Source: CAYRFQ01 sp964423615 (GTDB taxonomy: Bacteria > Planctomycetota > Planctomycetia > Gemmatales > Gemmataceae). Taken from it: a DNA stretch of 53,300 bases. A model generated the notes under the pieces. It was not told the origin of the DNA. It ran no database searches and saw nothing but the letters and a program-made list of their open reading frames with translations. This document shows, piece after piece, positions 17,502 to 26,697 of this stretch. The stretch lies in the NCBI GenBank assembly GCA_964423615.1, contig CAYRFQ010000047.1, positions 1-53,300 of the forward strand. The letters run 5' to 3'. Made by a program: the position numbers and the translations under genes. The stretch's first letter is position 1. Each line of letters starts with the position of its first letter.

Positions 17502-18611
17502 ATGGCCCATTCTCTCGACCTCCGACTCAATTACCTCCCGCGTTTGCCGCGAAAGAAAGACTTCCGGATCGGGTGTATCGGTGCCGGATTCATCATGCGA
17601 GATTGTCATCTCGTGGCTTACCGCAACGCCGAATTCAATCCCGTCGCCATTGCGTGCCGCACTCCCGAACACGCTCGCGAAGTGGCCACTCATCACAACA
17701 TTCCGAAGTGTTACGACACCGTCGACGAGTTGTTGGCCGACGAAACCATAGAAGTTTTCGACGTCGCGGTGCCTCCCGACGTCCAACCCGAAATCCTCCA
17801 ACGAATCGTCCAGCGCAAGGGCGGCGTCCGCGGCATTCTCGCCCAAAAACCATTGGCCATGTCCGTGAAGCAGGCTCGCGAGTGTGTCTCGCTTTGCGAG
17901 CAAGCGGGCATCCAACTGGCCGTCAACCAGAACATGCGTTATGACCAATCGGTCCGGGCCTTGGCTGACATCTTGCAAAAGGGTTGGCTCGGCGAACCGG
18001 TCCTTGGAACGATCGAAATGCGAGCCATTCCCCACTGGATGGACTGGAGTCAAAACCTTCATTCGCTCTCAACGTTCGTTATGAGCATCCACCACCTCGA
18101 CACGTTTCGTTATTGGTTCGGGACGCCCGACCGCGTCTTGGCCAGTACGCGGCCCGACCCACGAACGACGTTTCCGCATACCGACGGATTGAATTTATAC
18201 ATTCTCGAGTACGACAACGGTTGTCGAGCGACCGGTTGGGATGACGTATGGACCGGACCTGCCCGAGAAGGAGCCGAGAGCGACATTTATATCCGTTGGC
18301 GAGTCGAAGGTACCGACGGCACCGCCAAGGGAACCATCGGTTGGCCGAGTTATCCAGCGCGTAGCCCGAGCACATTGGATTTTACGACCAAACGCCAGCG
18401 TGGTTATTGGTTGCAACCGCGTTGGTCCGAGGTTTGGTTTCCAGATGCTTTCGCCGGAACCATGGCCCAGCTCCTTTGCGCTATCGAAGACGATGTGGAA
18501 CCAGAAATCGGCGGACGCGATAACCTCGAAACGATTGCCCTCTGCGAAGCCGTCTACACTGGAGCGAAAGAACATCGTGTCGTAACGGTCCGAGAGTTTT
18601 TGGAGAAATGA
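17502..18611 (+). CDS. Gfo/Idh/MocA family NAD(P)-dependent oxidoreductase
   Basis: 369 aa. The N-terminal Rossmann fold starts at residue 21 with FRIGCIGAGFIMRDCHL; the typical EKP motif is QKP here (AQKPLA, 115-117). The C-terminal catalytic domain carries the paired His of the family (SIHHLDTFRYWFG, His197-His198), which normally act with a Lys on the sugar. Members oxidise or epimerise sugars, inositols or sugar acids, and planctomycetes carry many copies. It lies divergent to the SDR gene. The exact substrate cannot be told from sequence. No signal peptide is seen, so a cytoplasmic location is expected. Confidence 0.92.
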   Translation: MAHSLDLRLNYLPRLPRKKDFRIGCIGAGFIMRDCHLVAYRNAEFNPVAIACRTPEHAREVATHHNIPKCYDTVDELLADETIEVFDVAVPPDVQPEILQRIVQRKGGVRGILAQKPLAMSVKQARECVSLCEQAGIQLAVNQNMRYDQSVRALADILQKGWLGEPVLGTIEMRAIPHWMDWSQNLHSLSTFVMSIHHLDTFRYWFGTPDRVLASTRPDPRTTFPHTDGLNLYILEYDNGCRATGWDDVWTGPAREGAESDIYIRWRVEGTDGTAKGTIGWPSYPARSPSTLDFTTKRQRGYWLQPRWSEVWFPDAFAGTMAQLLCAIEDDVEPEIGGRDNLETIALCEAVYTGAKEHRVVTVREFLEK

Positions 18612-18832
18612 CGCAGAAAAATCCAACGCCGACACCGATTCGTTGAGAAGCCTGGTTGGTTTGTGGCATTCGTCGAGGAATCGTTTAAAATGGAATTACA
18701 AAACAAGCAGCGTTGATCGGAGAAACGGCTCCAATCCGTGCTCGCGCTCTGGGTTGGTGTACGACAGACAGACACACGACCGTATCACTTTGGGCGAAGC
18801 AACCGGAAGGATCACAACTGAGGAATGGTCAC

Positions 18833-19243
18833 GTGGCTGACAAGAAAAAGACAGTTTTGATCGTGGATGATGATTCCGACATCCGTACTTCCCTGCGGAT
18901 GGTGTTGGAGAAACAGGGTTACCGAGTCCTCATGGCTTCCGACGGAAACCTCGGGCTCTCGATGGCCGAGCGGGAAGGTCCCGACCTGGTCATCGTGGAT
19001 ATGATGATGCCGAAAAAGAGCGGGTTTCTCGTCCTGGAGAAACTTCGCCAACGCGACCTCATGCACCCCAAAATCATCATGATTACGGCCAATGAGGGGA
19101 GTCGGCACCGGGCTTACGCGGAAATGCTCGGTGTCAACGACTACATCCGCAAACCTTTCTCGATGGACACCCTTTTGGACAGCGTTGCCAAGTTGTGTCC
19201 TCTCGCCGATTCTCCCGACGAAGACGAAGCGGACGAAGCATAA
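18833..19243 (+). CDS. Stand-alone response regulator receiver protein
   Basis: 136 aa from GTG 18833, chosen because TGAGGAA lies about 8 bases upstream; the longer frame from 18713 adds a spacer-like extension. All receiver residues are present: acidic pair Asp12/Asp13 (IVDDDSD), phosphoacceptor Asp56 (LVIVDMMMP), Thr85 (MITAN) and Lys107 (RKPF). There is no output domain, only an acidic tail (DSPDEDEADEA), as in CheY/Spo0F-like relays. No histidine kinase gene is adjacent. It should pass phosphate signals by protein contact. The neighbour on the other strand is a Ser/Thr kinase, but a direct link is not shown. Confidence 0.93.
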   Translation: MADKKKTVLIVDDDSDIRTSLRMVLEKQGYRVLMASDGNLGLSMAEREGPDLVIVDMMMPKKSGFLVLEKLRQRDLMHPKIIMITANEGSRHRAYAEMLGVNDYIRKPFSMDTLLDSVAKLCPLADSPDEDEADEA

Positions 19244-19383
19244 CGACCGAGAGACGTTCACGTTTGTGTTGGTTTCGTGCCAAGGTGCACGCGAGCCAAG
19301 TTTACACAGGAACGTTGAGCTGTTCTGCCGGGTGTACTTACGGTTTTGAATACGCGTAACCGAAGACATCCTCTCAAATTTCT

Positions 19384-20634
19384 CTAGTTGGTGGGCCAAA
19401 GTGCCGACAAGATCAGGAATGCCAACGTCATGGCGATCAACGATAGGATTGGAATCGCCCAACGCGAGTTGCAAGCTTGCTGACACATCCTGTTCATGAC
19501 CGAAGGAGGATCGGCAACAAGATCCTCGTCGAAGATCCACGCTTGCAAATCTTCCGCAAAGACCTCGGCCGTTGGATAGCGGTCGGTCGGTGATTTTGCC
19601 AGACATTTGTGGATGATCTTTTCGAGTCGGTGTCTGCGATCTCCCCCAAGGAGTGTCTTCGGTAGGGGTTCAGGGACGGCCTCCGTAATGGCTTTACAGA
19701 CGTCGCTGAAACTCAGCTTGTCGGGTGAGCCGTCGATGAGGGGATGAGCTCCCGTGATGACTTGGCACATTACCACTCCCATTGCCCAAACGTCGGTTGG
19801 CGGACCGATGGCCTCGCGGTCTCCGGTGATTTGCTCGGGGGCCATGTACAATAATGTGCCTTCGACGGCTCGGGTCGGTTCGTTCCAAGTTTGGAGCGTG
19901 ACCGTGGCCGATTCAAACGACCAAGATGCCTCGAGGTTTTCCTCGTTCGCGGCGGTATTGACGATCGGTGGAAAATCCCGGATGCGAGCCAATCCGAAGT
20001 CGGCCACCAAGGGTTCGTTGTTTTCGCCAAGCAGAATATTTCCCGGTTTCAGATCTCTATGGATGAATCCGGCCGAGTGGGCTTGGTGAATTGCTTGCGC
20101 CACCTTCGTCATGAGCCGCACGACGAACTCGGGTTGGCCTTGGAATTCTCCCAAGTGGTCCGCGAGGCTGCCTTTGGGAACGTACTCGAGGACGAGATAC
20201 GGCGGCGAAGTCGAGAGCCGGGCGTCGTAACTCTGGAGAATGTTTGGGTGCTTTAGTCCCATCAAAATCTCGACTTCGTCGGCAAAACGCTGGGCCTGTT
20301 CTTCCTGGAAAAACGCTCGGGTTCGGAGAACTTTGATGGCCCGTTCGATGTTCGGAAGGTCGACGTGGCGGGCAAGATAGACCTCCCCATTCCCCCCTTC
20401 TCCTAGACGTTTCTCGAGTTTGTAATTCGGTACATTGGGGTAGGGACGATCCGGTTCGGGTTCGTCTTGGTTGTTTTCCAAATCCAGGAGCGCCTCGATT
20501 TGTCGGAGTTCGTCGATGGCTTCTTGGACTACGGGCAGAAGATTGGGATCGTCTCGGCAAAGGTCTTCGGGAGGCAGGCTCCCGTGAGATCGCTCCCACT
20601 GAAGTAATAGCTCATCTACCTTTTCCTGATTCAT
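19384..20634 (-). CDS. Membrane-bound Hanks-type Ser/Thr protein kinase paired with an ECF sigma factor
   Basis: 416 aa from ATG 20634, where AAGGAAA provides the ribosome site; the ATG at 20652 has none. A 70-residue N-terminal region (MNQEKVDELLLQWERSHGS) precedes a complete kinase domain: glycine loop GEGGNGEVY, Lys101 (AIKVL), catalytic Asp194 (HRDLKPGN), DFG (212-214) and APEQ. A single C-terminal helix (AIPILSLIAMTLAFLILSAL) anchors it, leaving almost no extracellular sensor part. The ECF sigma gene lies 280 bp upstream on the same strand, the layout typical of planctomycete sigma-kinase pairs, where the kinase is thought to control the sigma factor by phosphorylation. Confidence 0.92.
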   Translation of the reverse strand: MNQEKVDELLLQWERSHGSLPPEDLCRDDPNLLPVVQEAIDELRQIEALLDLENNQDEPEPDRPYPNVPNYKLEKRLGEGGNGEVYLARHVDLPNIERAIKVLRTRAFFQEEQAQRFADEVEILMGLKHPNILQSYDARLSTSPPYLVLEYVPKGSLADHLGEFQGQPEFVVRLMTKVAQAIHQAHSAGFIHRDLKPGNILLGENNEPLVADFGLARIRDFPPIVNTAANEENLEASWSFESATVTLQTWNEPTRAVEGTLLYMAPEQITGDREAIGPPTDVWAMGVVMCQVITGAHPLIDGSPDKLSFSDVCKAITEAVPEPLPKTLLGGDRRHRLEKIIHKCLAKSPTDRYPTAEVFAEDLQAWIFDEDLVADPPSVMNRMCQQACNSRWAIPILSLIAMTLAFLILSALWPTN

Positions 20635-20914
20635 GCTATTTTCCTTCGGCATTCAGCGGAACAAGGTGAGTCGGACGAGGGACCGGAATGTGACAAGACC
20701 CATGGCAAGGCTTGGGGCAAAAGCCGATCGGCAATGCCATGGTTGTTCCGCTTCTGAGGGAGGAGATACATCCGGTTCGTGAGCGGAAACGGGGTCTGTT
20801 TCAATAAGCGAACAGACCAGAGAGTTGCTGGATTTTTTTCTAAGACTTTTTGGAATTGAGAGCTTTTTGGCGGAGAATTGTTGGTGAATCGTCTTTCAGA
20901 TGAAGTTTGGCGTA

Positions 20915-21532
20915 TTACTCGAAATCGGCGATGTCTCGCAGCCAGCGCCCGAGGCGGCGACGCGCCTTGAGCCACAGCCACTCGACAGAATTCGTCGAGG
21001 TATCGAGGATTTGTGCCACCTCTCGCTGCGTAAGTCCTTGATACCAATGTAAATCGACCACTTCTCTTTCTTCTTGTGGGAGTTGTTGGATCTTTTCGTG
21101 AATTTCTCCCAAGACCAAAAGATTCGAAGGATCGTCAGAATCACACGTATTGGGTAAGTTTTCGGATTTCAGGGAGCCGTCGGGATTCGGTTGTTCCGTC
21201 ATGGGAATCTTGAGGGAACCTTTGCGGAAGTAGCTTCGATGAATGTCGATGAGGGCATAGCGAACATGCTTCGCGGCGAGTTTGAAAAAACTTCGGGCCG
21301 AGTGAACGTTTGGTAGATTTCGCAAGGCCCTATCGAGGCGCATTTGGACACTCGCCAAAACGTCACCCGTTTCGAGGAGAGGCTTCAACGAGGGAGACAT
21401 TTGAAACATCCTTCGAGTGTGGAGTTTCAGGCGTCTTTGGCTAAGGCGCAGGATTTCGTTACGGGCTGCGTCGTCTCCGTTGCGTAGCTGCTCCAGGCAA
21501 AGTTCAAGCATGGATGTTGTGTCGTTAGACAT
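20915..21532 (-). CDS. ECF-family RNA polymerase sigma factor
   Basis: 205 aa from ATG 21532 with AGGAG about 9 bases upstream. Region 2 is recognisable in DVLASVQMRLDRALRNLP and ARSFFKLAAKHVRYALIDIHRSYFRKGSLK; region 4 in LPQEEREVVDLHWYQGLTQREVAQILDTS with a helix-turn-helix ending VEWLWLKARRRLGRWL. The length and sequence style match the planctomycete sigma factors that are encoded beside Ser/Thr kinases. It should direct RNA polymerase to a set of envelope or stress genes after a signal from the downstream kinase. No anti-sigma factor gene is seen. Confidence 0.93.
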   Translation of the reverse strand: MSNDTTSMLELCLEQLRNGDDAARNEILRLSQRRLKLHTRRMFQMSPSLKPLLETGDVLASVQMRLDRALRNLPNVHSARSFFKLAAKHVRYALIDIHRSYFRKGSLKIPMTEQPNPDGSLKSENLPNTCDSDDPSNLLVLGEIHEKIQQLPQEEREVVDLHWYQGLTQREVAQILDTSTNSVEWLWLKARRRLGRWLRDIADFE

Positions 21533-22571
21533 TTCGAAACAACTCCTGTATGATTGTCCTGCTTTTGTAGTGCGTTAATATTCGTGGAATGCGTTCTTGC
21601 ATTGTCCGCTTGGATCAATCCGGTTGGCGGGAAAAGTTTGGCGGATTACGAGGCAGCCGTCTGGGCGTGATCGAAGGTTCTTCCAACAGCAACAATCGAC
21701 ACTCGTGTAGGGAAAAGGCACAGGTACGCTCGGAACGCGTAATTGGGTACTTTGCCCACGTCGAGATCAACAACACAGTTTTCTTTGTGGATATTAATGG
21801 ATTGTGATTGTGGAAGGGAAATATTCAACAGTATGACCGTTCCACAATCCAAGAATTAGCGTATACCAGAACGATGCCAGATGCCATCTCTTTTTTGCGT
21901 TTGATCAGCACTTTTTCCATCAATCCAGGACGAAAAGCTGCTGACATTTTTGGCGATGTCAGCCAGGAGTCCCAAGTAAGCGGTACGCACACAACGAGGG
22001 CTTTGGCGCGTTGTGAATAGGTGACCCGTTTTGTGTTTTGGTTTGGCAACGCCGCCTTGGTTTTGGTGGCAAAGGCAAGATCACAGAGAACTCTCGGGAG
22101 AAATACACTGAGGATGGAGTCCGCACGAATTGGAAACATACGTCACCAACTTGAATTGGGTGTAGCTAGCGTCTCTTTTAACATGGTTGCAAGGCTCTGC
22201 CGTGGAACGCGTGCTTGTACGGTTTGAGGGGTCGGACAAACAATTGTCACGTTTGTGTTGTTTCTTTCGTTCCACCCAAAAGGAAGTGATTCACTCTATT
22301 TTAGGAACCCGCGATCAATAAATCGCTCCAAACTCTACTCTTTGTCCGACCGGTTTATCCGACTTTGGTCAAGCGATCCCTGCAAGAAAATGTTGGGAAG
22401 CCCCTCCTGGTTCGTCTATACTGTCTAGATGTGTTTGACCCGAGTCAGGCCGTCGCTGGACCTTGGCGGAATGTGGGAAATCGCCAATGCCGTCCAATGC
22501 AGATGTTTTTGTTGAGCTTAGGCTCGACGAAGAGAGCCGGGGATGCTGTATCCCCAAGGGAGGAATCTCTT
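21533..22571. other. Gene-poor region upstream of the Gly/Lys-repeat gene
   Basis: About 1.04 kb with no convincing gene and apparently more A/T than its surroundings. On the plus strand one frame carries only two stops between 21589 and 22227, giving three back-to-back 68-73 codon segments; on the minus strand a 104-codon frame (21825-22139) overlaps them. None has a ribosome site plus protein-like composition. It may be decayed coding DNA or a long regulatory leader. No repeat from the other families is recognisable here. Confidence 0.4.
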
Positions 22572-25169
22572 ATGGTCCGTCGGATGATTCTCGTGGCAAT
22601 GGGGTTGTTGGCTTTGACTGTGGTCGTTGCCTTCAACACGACTTCCGTTGCCGACGACCAGAAGTCCGGGAAAACGAACGTCGACTTCGAGAAGCTCAAA
22701 GAGCAACTCGTCATTCGCGAGCGAATCCTCAAAGCAAGGTTCGCCGAGTTCCGAAGTCAGCTTCTGCGATTGAAAGAACGTTATGATCGCGGCACGGATA
22801 AAGACAAAGACCGTGCGAAGGTCTTCGAACGGGTGTTGGAAGAGGTCAAGAGCCGATCGATCGACACACGATTCGGTAAACTCATTGAAGACCTTGAGGG
22901 CAACACTTTCAAATCCTTGCCCGACGTCGCAAGAGCGCTAAAAGCCAGTAACGAACTGGCCGGCGACCTGCGGCAACTCCTGGCCATGATCCGGGAAGGC
23001 AGTAGTGTTCTCGAACTGCGCGACAAGCGAAACGAACTCAAAGAGTTGGTCAAGGAACTCGATCGCATCATCAACGAGCAAACGCGAGTTCAAGGCAAGA
23101 CCAACCGAATCAACGAAGGTAAGGAAGACTCCAACGCAGTTCGCAATGCTCAGAAGAAACTCACCCAGAAGACCAACAAGCTTGTAAAGAAACTTGGTGG
23201 TCAAGGCATCCCGATCGAGATCGCCCGAAGCGAAGCCAAGACTTCTGGCGAGAAAGGCGGCGAAGCCAACTCGGGCCAAGGCAAGGAATTCAAAGGCAAG
23301 GGGAACGAAGCGAAAGCCGGTCAAGGCAAGACTGGCAGCAAAGACGATAAAGGCGGGGCCAAAGCCGGTAAAGCCAAAGGTGGCGACGGAAAAGGTGCCA
23401 AAGGCAACAAAGGCACCAAAAGTGGTCAGGACGGCAAAGGCAATCCTGCCGGTAAAGGAAAAGGTGCCGGGGACGGCAAAGACGGACAGAAAGGCAGCCA
23501 AGCCGACGCCAAAGGCGGTGACGGAAAAGGCGGCCAGAAAGCAGGTGATGCCAAGGGTGGCAAGGGTGGAGCCAAACCTGGGGACAGCAAAGGCGAATCG
23601 GCCACACCTGGCGACGGCAAAGGGAGTAATGCTGGCGACAAAGCTGGTGACGGAAAAGGTGCTAAAGGTGGCACGGGCGAACCCAAAGCGGGTGGTGCCA
23701 AAGGCGGAAAAGGGAACGACAAGGCTGGCGGAGCCAAAGGCGGTAATGTGGCCAAAGGTGGCATGGGTGGTCAAAAAGGTGCCAGTGGACAAAAAGGCGG
23801 CATGGGTGGTCAAAAAGGAGCTCCCAAGGCCGGGGCCAAAGGTGGTCAAGGGGCCAAAGGCAGTGAGGGCGGCCAAGAAGGTTCCGGCAAGAAAGGCGGC
23901 ATGGGCGGCCAAAAAGGCGGGGCCAAAGGTGCCGGAAAAGGCGGCATGGGTGGCCAAAAGGCCGGTGGTGCCAAGGGCGGCGGAAAAGGCGGTATGGGCA
24001 AGAAAGGCGGCATGGGCGGTCAAAAAGGCGGTGGCTCGAAAGCCGGAAGCAAAGCTGGTTCTCCCTCTGCCAAGAAAGGGTCCACGGCCAAAGCCAAAGG
24101 CGGCCAAGGTGGTGGCAAAGCCGGCGCCAAGGGACAGGGATCTCCCAAAGCTGGTTCCAAGGGCGGCGGAAAAGGCGGCTCCAAAGCTGGCGGTTCGAAA
24201 GGCGGTGGCCAAAAGGGTGGCGGCCAGAAAGGCGGTGGCCAGAAAGGCGGTGGCCAGAAAGGCGGTGGCCAAAAGGGTGGCGGTCAGAAGGGTGGCCAAC
24301 AGGGCGGTGAGAAGAAAGAAACTCTTCCAGCCCGTGAACGCATCCAGGAAGGCGGCCAACATCAACAAGACGCCGGCAAGAAAATTGGGAACAATCAAGA
24401 GGACAATGAAAAGGCCATCAAGGATCAGGAAGAGGCCATCAAGGATCTGAAAGAGGCCAAGCAGAAGCTCGAAGACATCATCCGGCAACTCCGTGAACAA
24501 GAACTCGAGCGTGTCCTCCAAAGTCTCCAATCCCGGTGTGTCAAGATGCGAGACGACCAACTCGTGGTCCTCGACGCTACCAAAGGTTTGATGACGCAAA
24601 TCGCCAAGACCGACAAGAAGAGCACTACGAAAGTTCGTGCCAACGAAGCTCGGTCGATCAAGTTGGCTGGTGACGAAGAAAAGATCGTCAAACAAGCCAC
24701 CGACGCGATCCAAATGCTCGAGGCCGAAGGCTCCGCGGTGGCCTTTCCAGAAGTGTTCAAACAGCTGCGAGAGGACATGGTTCAAGTCCAGGAGCGTTTC
24801 AACGAAATCAAAGTCGATGTCATTACCGTTGGCATCGAAGAAGACATCGTTCAGACGCTGGAGGAGATGATCGAAGCGCTCAAAAAGGCACAAAAAGACC
24901 TGAAGAAGAAAAAGCAGGATAGCAAAAGTGGTAAGAAAAAAGGCGGTGGTGGAAAGAAAGACCAAAAGTTGCTCGACCTCATCGCCGAACTCAAGATGAT
25001 CCGCTCCATGCAACTCCGCATCAACAAACGGACCACCGATTATGGTCGGGCGTATAAAGGGGAGCAAGCCAGCGACACGACAATCCGACGCGAATTGCGC
25101 GAGTTGGCCGACCGACAGCTGCGGATCGTGGGCGTCACGAACAAGATTGCGACTGGCGAGAATAACTGA
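22572..25169 (+). CDS. Exported Gly/Lys-rich repeat protein with flanking coiled coils
   Basis: 865 aa from ATG 22572, chosen for GGGAGGAA 7 bases upstream; the longer frame to 22365 is spacer. A signal peptide or anchor (MILVAMGLLALTVVVAFNTTSVA) is followed by a helical region (about 35-220) rich in Glu/Lys/Arg. Residues about 230-580 are low complexity, almost only Gly, Lys, Ala, Gln and Ser in units such as GGMGGQKGG, KAGAKGG and tandem GGGQK. A second coiled coil (about 590-830) follows, then LAELADRQLRI-like helices. The repeat is very basic. The whole looks like an extended, flexible tether between two helical ends, perhaps binding polyanions in the envelope. No named family is recognised. 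An intrinsic terminator follows 27 bp after the stop. Confidence 0.82.
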   Translation: MVRRMILVAMGLLALTVVVAFNTTSVADDQKSGKTNVDFEKLKEQLVIRERILKARFAEFRSQLLRLKERYDRGTDKDKDRAKVFERVLEEVKSRSIDTRFGKLIEDLEGNTFKSLPDVARALKASNELAGDLRQLLAMIREGSSVLELRDKRNELKELVKELDRIINEQTRVQGKTNRINEGKEDSNAVRNAQKKLTQKTNKLVKKLGGQGIPIEIARSEAKTSGEKGGEANSGQGKEFKGKGNEAKAGQGKTGSKDDKGGAKAGKAKGGDGKGAKGNKGTKSGQDGKGNPAGKGKGAGDGKDGQKGSQADAKGGDGKGGQKAGDAKGGKGGAKPGDSKGESATPGDGKGSNAGDKAGDGKGAKGGTGEPKAGGAKGGKGNDKAGGAKGGNVAKGGMGGQKGASGQKGGMGGQKGAPKAGAKGGQGAKGSEGGQEGSGKKGGMGGQKGGAKGAGKGGMGGQKAGGAKGGGKGGMGKKGGMGGQKGGGSKAGSKAGSPSAKKGSTAKAKGGQGGGKAGAKGQGSPKAGSKGGGKGGSKAGGSKGGGQKGGGQKGGGQKGGGQKGGGQKGGGQKGGQQGGEKKETLPARERIQEGGQHQQDAGKKIGNNQEDNEKAIKDQEEAIKDLKEAKQKLEDIIRQLREQELERVLQSLQSRCVKMRDDQLVVLDATKGLMTQIAKTDKKSTTKVRANEARSIKLAGDEEKIVKQATDAIQMLEAEGSAVAFPEVFKQLREDMVQVQERFNEIKVDVITVGIEEDIVQTLEEMIEALKKAQKDLKKKKQDSKSGKKKGGGGKKDQKLLDLIAELKMIRSMQLRINKRTTDYGRAYKGEQASDTTIRRELRELADRQLRIVGVTNKIATGENN
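23260..24310 (+). repeat. Degenerate tandem repeat tract encoding Gly/Lys-rich segment
   Basis: The DNA is built of variants of GGCAAAGGCGGCC-type units. Toward the end (24203-24300) it becomes a nearly exact tandem of a 15-base unit, GGTGGCCAGAAAGGC, giving GGGQK six times. The tract keeps all three forward frames and the reverse strand unusually free of stops, which produces long shadow reading frames. Recombination within it could change protein length between strains. Confidence 0.8.
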
Positions 25170-25195
25170 CGCCAGCTGACTTCTTGAGACCAAAG

Positions 25196-25230
25196 GCAGC
25201 ATCTCTCCGGCAACGGAGGGATGCTGTTTT
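25196..25230 (+). terminator. Rho-independent terminator after the Gly/Lys-repeat gene
   Basis: CAGCATCTCTCCG (25197-25209) and CGGAGGGATGCTG (25214-25226) form a 13-bp stem (one G-U pair in RNA) with a GCAA tetraloop, followed by TTTT. It separates this gene from the next one downstream. Confidence 0.88.
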
Positions 25231-25419
25231 GTGAGACCCAAGAAAAATCGGAAAAATCAGAGTCTCCTTTTCCGGTTGTAGTGCACAGTTTCGCTTTCCG
25301 TTATGGAATCTCTCAGACAAGGAAGACCGAAACATCGACCGACTGGTTCTTCCTGGACCTCTCCGAGATCCTGTTGACGTAGTATCTTTCGTTGAACCGT
25401 ACTTTGTGAGGTAGGAAAC

Positions 25420-26514
25420 ATGTTGACTCGTTCCCTGCTGTTGTCCGCATTGGTAGTATTTGTCGGCGGGCAAGCAGTCCAGGCTCAAGAAAAGAGTGTT
25501 GTTGATTTCGGTGTTTTGGAAGCTACCGACGCCAAGACCGCTCAAGCTGAAGCTGCCAAATGGATCAAGTCCACTGGCAAGCCAGTGAACGCGGAGAAGC
25601 TCACGGAGATCTGGAGTCGAGAAAACCGAACGGTGTTGGATCGCATCTCGGATACCTTGGCCCTTGGAAGCGTCGATGCCGAAAAGCTCTTGAAAGACGC
25701 CGCGAACCCACTCGTTCCGGCTCCCACTACCATTCCGGCCATCCTGGCCAACAAGAAAGCTAAGCCGTTCTTCCGACACAACTTGGCGTTGGCCTACGCT
25801 CGTCACCTTTCGCACCGTCGTGTGTTCGAGCAAGCCCTCGACGCTCTCGAAACGACGAAAGCGGAAGACGTGGCGGATCCTGGTTCTTACCTCTTCTACC
25901 GTGCCGTTTGTGAGCACGGGTTGCAGCAGAAAAACGAAGCCAATACGAGTATCAATCGACTCATCGACGAGGTTCTCGACACCCCCGAGCGATATCGAAC
26001 CGTTAGCATCCTCATGCTTCTGGACATGCAGGCGTGGCAAACCCAAGACCTCCAGGCCGTCGGACGTCTTATGAAGAATTCGGAGCGTCGTCTCCGTCTC
26101 GCTCGCGCCAACGGCAACACACCGCGAATCCAGAAGAAAATCATTCGTCGTCTGGATGAAATGATCAAGAAGCTTGAAAACCAAGCCAACCAACAGAAAA
26201 AAGGGGGCGGTGGCGGCGGCGGAGGCGGTGGCATCCCGAACGCCGGTAGCTGTCCCGACGGTAGTGGTTCTGGCGGCAGCGGCGGTGGCGAAGGTGGTTC
26301 GCCCATGCAAGACAGCAACGTTGGCGGTGGTAGCGGCCCAGGAAACGTCGACGAGAAGAAAATCAAGAAACTTACCGAGAAGTGGGGAAGCCTTCCCGAG
26401 CGTGAGCGAGAGCAAATTCTCAACGACTTGACGCAAGGCCTCAGTCAAGCTCACCGCGAAGCCATCGAGAACTACTTCCGGAACTTGGCTCGTCGTTCGG
26501 CTCGACGCTACTAA
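25420..26514 (+). CDS. Exported helical protein with poly-Gly linker, unknown function
   Basis: 364 aa with a signal peptide (MLTRSLLLSALVVFVGGQAVQAQ). Residues about 30-255 are alpha-helical and TPR-like (FFRHNLALAYARHLSHRRVFEQALDAL, PGSYLFYRAVCEHGLQQ). A linker of ten Gly and further Gly/Ser-rich sequence (about 265-310) leads to a conserved-looking C-terminal helix block (KIKKLTEKWGSLPERERE then NDLTQGLSQAHREAIENYFRNLARR). This last segment recurs, as I recall, in planctomycete exported proteins found near VWA/BatA-type genes, but no function is established. It is the second gene of the exported-protein stretch. GTGAGGTAGG upstream supports the start. Confidence 0.8.
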   Translation: MLTRSLLLSALVVFVGGQAVQAQEKSVVDFGVLEATDAKTAQAEAAKWIKSTGKPVNAEKLTEIWSRENRTVLDRISDTLALGSVDAEKLLKDAANPLVPAPTTIPAILANKKAKPFFRHNLALAYARHLSHRRVFEQALDALETTKAEDVADPGSYLFYRAVCEHGLQQKNEANTSINRLIDEVLDTPERYRTVSILMLLDMQAWQTQDLQAVGRLMKNSERRLRLARANGNTPRIQKKIIRRLDEMIKKLENQANQQKKGGGGGGGGGGIPNAGSCPDGSGSGGSGGGEGGSPMQDSNVGGGSGPGNVDEKKIKKLTEKWGSLPEREREQILNDLTQGLSQAHREAIENYFRNLARRSARRY

Positions 26515-26697
26515 GCCGACGAGACGCCAGCAGTCTGGTGATTTCCAGGCCAGTTTACAACTTGATGTTTCGGGCACTTTTGCCTGACGGATCTTTCGGG
26601 CTGTGGTTCCCTGCTTTTGGTGACTACAGCCTTTTTGTTTTCGTCGCAACGCCGTTTTTAGACAAGGTCGCAGGTGTACTTCCAAGCGAGGATTGGG

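Noticed and set aside
22938..25241. A 767-codon minus-strand frame opposite the Gly/Lys-repeat gene, and a 418-codon frame at 23194-24450 in another plus frame
   Set aside because: Both are produced by the repetitive GGC/AAA-rich DNA, have repeat-derived composition and lack ribosome sites; the 22572 frame has a signal peptide and a good Shine-Dalgarno.
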